Positions 16,449 to 18,267 of a DNA stretch of 18,267 bases are shown in pieces; within the stretch, counting starts at the first letter, position 1, and every line of letters starts with the position of its first letter. The notes beneath the pieces are model-generated. The model saw only the letters and a list, made by a program, of their open reading frames with translations. It ran no database searches and was not told where the DNA came from. The stretch covers positions 1 through 18,267 of the forward strand of contig URNM01000022.1 in assembly GCA_900549185.1 (NCBI GenBank), written 5' to 3'. The translations under genes were made by a program, and so were the position numbers. The DNA comes from an uncultured Collinsella sp. (lineage in GTDB: Bacteria; Actinomycetota; Coriobacteriia; Coriobacteriales; Coriobacteriaceae).

Positions 16449-16515
16449 AGTTGCGGTGGAATAGTTCCTGGATGAAGCCCCAGGAGGGCTAAGCGGGAAC
16501 TATTTCACCGCAACT
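16449..16515. repeat. 67-bp long hairpin repeat after the phospholipase-like gene
   Basis: Bases 16449-16468 and 16496-16515 are 20-bp inverted arms with one difference that remains a G-U pair in RNA (arm core TTGCGGTGRAATAG). Inside lies AGCCC-CAGGA-GGGCT (16476-16490). There is no T-run, so it is not a normal terminator. Its length and position suggest a dispersed hairpin or MITE-like element; no second copy is in the window. Confidence 0.7.
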
Positions 16516-16600
16516 GCGTTGATGGGATGGCGTTTCGCCCTGCGTGTCCGTATGACCGCTCCTGTCCCTTTGCCGAATCCTTACCGGCATTTCTGGACAA

Positions 16601-16612
16601 TTGGGGTACGAT
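16601..16612 (+). promoter_or_regulatory. Extended -10 promoter candidate for the MFS gene
   Basis: TTGGGGTACGATGG contains the -10-like TACGAT (16607-16612), 41 bp before the start codon. No consensus -35 is seen at 17 bp. It shares the GGGTAYRATGG form with the box at 18003. Confidence 0.35.
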
Positions 16613-16653
16613 GGACTAACTGCATATCGGGCGAATACGAAGGGGCCCTGTCC

Positions 16654-17904
16654 ATGAAATACACCAAGCTCGAGCGTAACTGGGTTATGTACGATGTGGG
16701 CAACTCGGCCCTCGTGCTGCTCAATACCTCGGTGGTGCCCATTTACTTTAACGCCATCAATACCGGTGCTTCTTCGGCAGACCTTGTGGTCGCTTGGGGC
16801 AACGCGCAGACGATCGCCTCGCTGGTCATTGCCATGCTCATGCCCATTCTGGGCGCGCTTGCCGATTACGCCGGCAACAAGATCAAGTTCTTCTTGGGCT
16901 TCTTCCTCACGGGCCTGGTTCTTTGCCTGGCGCAGGCTATCCCCATGTCCGCCATGGCATTTTTGACCGTGTACGTGCTGTGTACCATCGGCCTTAACTC
17001 TTCTATGACGTTCTACGACGCCATGCTGCCCGACATTACCACCGACGAGCGCATGGACGCCGTGTCCAGCTCGGGCTATGCCTGGGGCTACATCGGTTCC
17101 ACCGTGCCGTTCATCATCTGCTTGGCGCTTATCATGGGTGGCCCCGCTCTTGGCGTCCCCACCATGCTGGCAACGCGTCTGTCGTTTGTCATCACCGGTG
17201 CCTGGTGGCTCATCTTTACCCTGCCGCTCATTCGCACCTATAAGCAAAAGTACGGTCGCGAGCGCGGTCCCGAGGACACCATCGGCCACATCGTGGGCGG
17301 CGTGTTCTCCGAGGTCGGACACACCATGCGCGAGATCGCCCACAACAAGCCCGTGCTGGTCTACATGATCGCGTTCTTCTTCTACATCGATGGCGTCCAT
17401 ACGGTCATCTCCATGGCAACCAGCTACGGCTCGGCTTTGGGCATCGATTCGACCCAGCTGGTGCTGGCGCTGCTCGTTACGCAGTTCGTCGCTTTCCCGT
17501 CCGCCATCATCTACGGCAAGCTCGCCGGTCGCGTGGGCACGCTCAACATGATCATGGTGGCCGTCGCCGCCTACATGGGCATCGTGCTCTTTGCCGCGTT
17601 TTTCTTAAAGACCGCCTTTGAGTTTTGGGTGCTCGCCATTTTGGTCGGCTTGTTCCAAGGTGGCGTGCAGGCGCTCAGCCGCAGCTATTTTGGCCGTATC
17701 ATCCCCAAGGAAAAGTCCAACGAGTACTACGGCTTCTTTGATATCTTTGGCCGCTACGCAAGCGTGATGGGCACCTTCCTGGTGTCGGTCGTCACCTCGC
17801 TGACCGGCAACCCGTCGCTGGGCGTCCTTTCCATCGGCGTGCTGCTGGTGCTTGGCTTTATGCTGCTGGTCCGTCTGTCCCGCACGGCTCAGGCGGCGGC
17901 GTAA
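16654..17904 (+). CDS. MFS transporter, Atg22-like (UMF1) type
   Basis: The 416-aa membrane protein has about 12 hydrophobic segments and should move a small solute across the membrane. The N-terminal LERNWVMYDVGNSALVLLN (6-24) is the signature of the Atg22/UMF1 branch of the major facilitator superfamily, which otherwise includes the yeast vacuolar amino-acid effluxer; substrates of bacterial members are mostly unknown. The central loop after helix 6 carries the basic stretch RTYKQKYGRERGPED. ATG 16654 is chosen because AAGGGG (16640-16645) lies 8 bp upstream. A start at 16519 would run through the promoter box and just after the hairpin repeat. It is probably transcribed alone. Confidence 0.92.
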   Translation: MKYTKLERNWVMYDVGNSALVLLNTSVVPIYFNAINTGASSADLVVAWGNAQTIASLVIAMLMPILGALADYAGNKIKFFLGFFLTGLVLCLAQAIPMSAMAFLTVYVLCTIGLNSSMTFYDAMLPDITTDERMDAVSSSGYAWGYIGSTVPFIICLALIMGGPALGVPTMLATRLSFVITGAWWLIFTLPLIRTYKQKYGRERGPEDTIGHIVGGVFSEVGHTMREIAHNKPVLVYMIAFFFYIDGVHTVISMATSYGSALGIDSTQLVLALLVTQFVAFPSAIIYGKLAGRVGTLNMIMVAVAAYMGIVLFAAFFLKTAFEFWVLAILVGLFQGGVQALSRSYFGRIIPKEKSNEYYGFFDIFGRYASVMGTFLVSVVTSLTGNPSLGVLSIGVLLVLGFMLLVRLSRTAQAAA

Positions 17905-18002
17905 GGCAACCGGGCTCAGTACAGCAATTGGGCCTATCTGCAGTACTCTTTTGGAAGTAGCCGCATAAATCATTCTGACTTCCGAACAATGTTTAGCCCA
18001 AG

Positions 18003-18014
18003 TGGGTATGATGG
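18003..18014 (+). promoter_or_regulatory. Extended -10 promoter candidate before the glycosyltransferase
   Basis: TGGGTATGATGG holds the -10-like TATGAT (18007-18012). No good -35 is visible. The start point would be near 18019, only about 10 bp before a terminator hairpin. The 182 bp between the MFS stop and the next start contain little else except a CAGTAC direct repeat. Confidence 0.35.
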
Positions 18015-18028
18015 AAACAGCTAGGTCG

Positions 18029-18064
18029 CGGGGCGTCGCCTGTGTTTGGCGGCGCCCCGTTTTT
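18029..18064 (+). terminator. Intrinsic terminator, either of the MFS gene or a leader attenuator
   Basis: CGGGGCGTCGCC (18029-18040) pairs with GGCGGCGCCCCG (18048-18059) over 12 bp with one G-T wobble and a 7-nt loop, followed by TTTTT (18060-18064). It is 124 bp after the MFS stop and 22 bp before the next start codon, so it would also stop transcripts from the promoter-like box at 18007. Confidence 0.85.
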
Positions 18065-18086
18065 GTGTTGCAAGGAGGGTAAAGGT

Positions 18087-18217
18087 ATGAACGCCACGGT
18101 TGTGATCCCAACATATTGGGCGGGCGATGATACCCAAGCAAACGCTCCCGGCACCTACGATCACTCGACGTCGCTCAATGCCGCCAACCCGGAGCTCGAT
18201 CGCTGCCTGACTTCGCT
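18087..18217 (+). CDS. Partial CDS: N-terminus of a probable family 2 glycosyltransferase
   Basis: ATG 18087 follows a strong ribosome site AAGGAGGG (18072-18079). About 44 genuine codons are visible, beginning MNATVVIPTYW, the first beta-strand typical of GT-A family 2 glycosyltransferases (nucleotide-sugar binding), then a polar loop and NPELDRCLTSL. The gene is cut by the end of genomic sequence at about 18217. The open frame that continues to 18254 with LLYTSDAADD is translated sequencing adapter, not protein. A GTG start at 18042 lies in the terminator and is rejected. The function call rests on very few residues. Confidence 0.6.
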
Positions 18218-18267
18218 CTGTCTCTTATACACATCTGACGCTGCCGACGACTAGTCGAGTGTAGATC
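18218..18267. other. Illumina Nextera adapter and index contamination
   Basis: CTGTCTCTTATACACATCT (18218-18236) followed by GACGCTGCCGACGA (18237-18250) is the exact reverse complement of the Nextera Read 1 transposase adapter. CTAGTCGA (18251-18258) is an i5 index in reverse complement, and GTGTAGATC (18259-18267) is the start of the P5 side. These 50 bases are not part of the genome. Confidence 0.98.

Noticed and set aside
18042..18254. A 70-codon gene ending in LLYTSDAADD
   Set aside because: Its start lies inside a terminator hairpin and its last 12 or so codons are translated Nextera adapter; only 18087-18217 is kept as a partial gene.

Overview
The window reads as a piece of a GC-rich Coriobacteriia genome, most likely Collinsella or a close relative. 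This is an inference from codon use and gene content: a highly codon-biased pyruvate:ferredoxin oxidoreductase, carbamate kinase, and LytTR and MFS genes typical of anaerobic gut Actinomycetota. No rRNA, tRNA, CRISPR array, prophage or insertion-sequence transposase was found. The last 50 bases (18218-18267) are not genomic. They are Illumina Nextera read-through adapter plus an i5 index, so the contig really ends inside the last gene.

Layout. (1) 1-3203: a three-gene signalling operon. It holds the C-terminal end of a Gly/Ser-linker protein, a Ser/Thr protein kinase with a multi-pass C-terminal membrane part, and an FHA-domain protein, closed by a good intrinsic terminator. (2) 3204-7277: a regulatory region (perfect 8-2-8 inverted repeat, -10 box, about 270-nt structured leader), then the 1179-aa pyruvate:ferredoxin oxidoreductase, then a 125-bp nested inverted repeat holding its terminator. 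(3) 7278-8857: an AT-richer 519-bp intergenic stretch, then carbamate kinase and its terminator. (4) 8867-9898, minus strand: a membrane-anchored C39-like cysteine-peptidase protein, convergent with carbamate kinase, with a REP-like palindrome over its stop codon. (5) 9899-15396: an APC amino-acid permease, a metal-dependent amidohydrolase, and a LytS/LytTR two-component system. (6) 15397-17904: a zinc-dependent phospholipase C-like protein and an Atg22-like MFS transporter, separated by a 67-bp hairpin repeat. (7) 17905-18217: a promoter-like box, a terminator and the truncated start of a probable glycosyltransferase.

How the parts may fit. Pyruvate oxidation to acetyl-CoA with reduction of ferredoxin, and carbamate kinase making ATP from carbamoyl phosphate, both fit an amino-acid- and pyruvate-fermenting anaerobe. 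Permease, amidohydrolase and LytS/LytTR pair suggest a sensed nutrient-uptake and hydrolysis module. LytTR-type half-sites (consensus about RCCGYTCR) occur upstream of the permease in two copies exactly 21 bp apart, upstream of carbamate kinase in two tandem copies, and singly upstream of the kinase gene, which suggests a small local regulon. This is the most testable lead in the window. The other points of interest are three unrelated palindromic intergenic elements, the structured leader before the oxidoreductase, and terminator hairpins placed between a promoter-like box and the next start codon.
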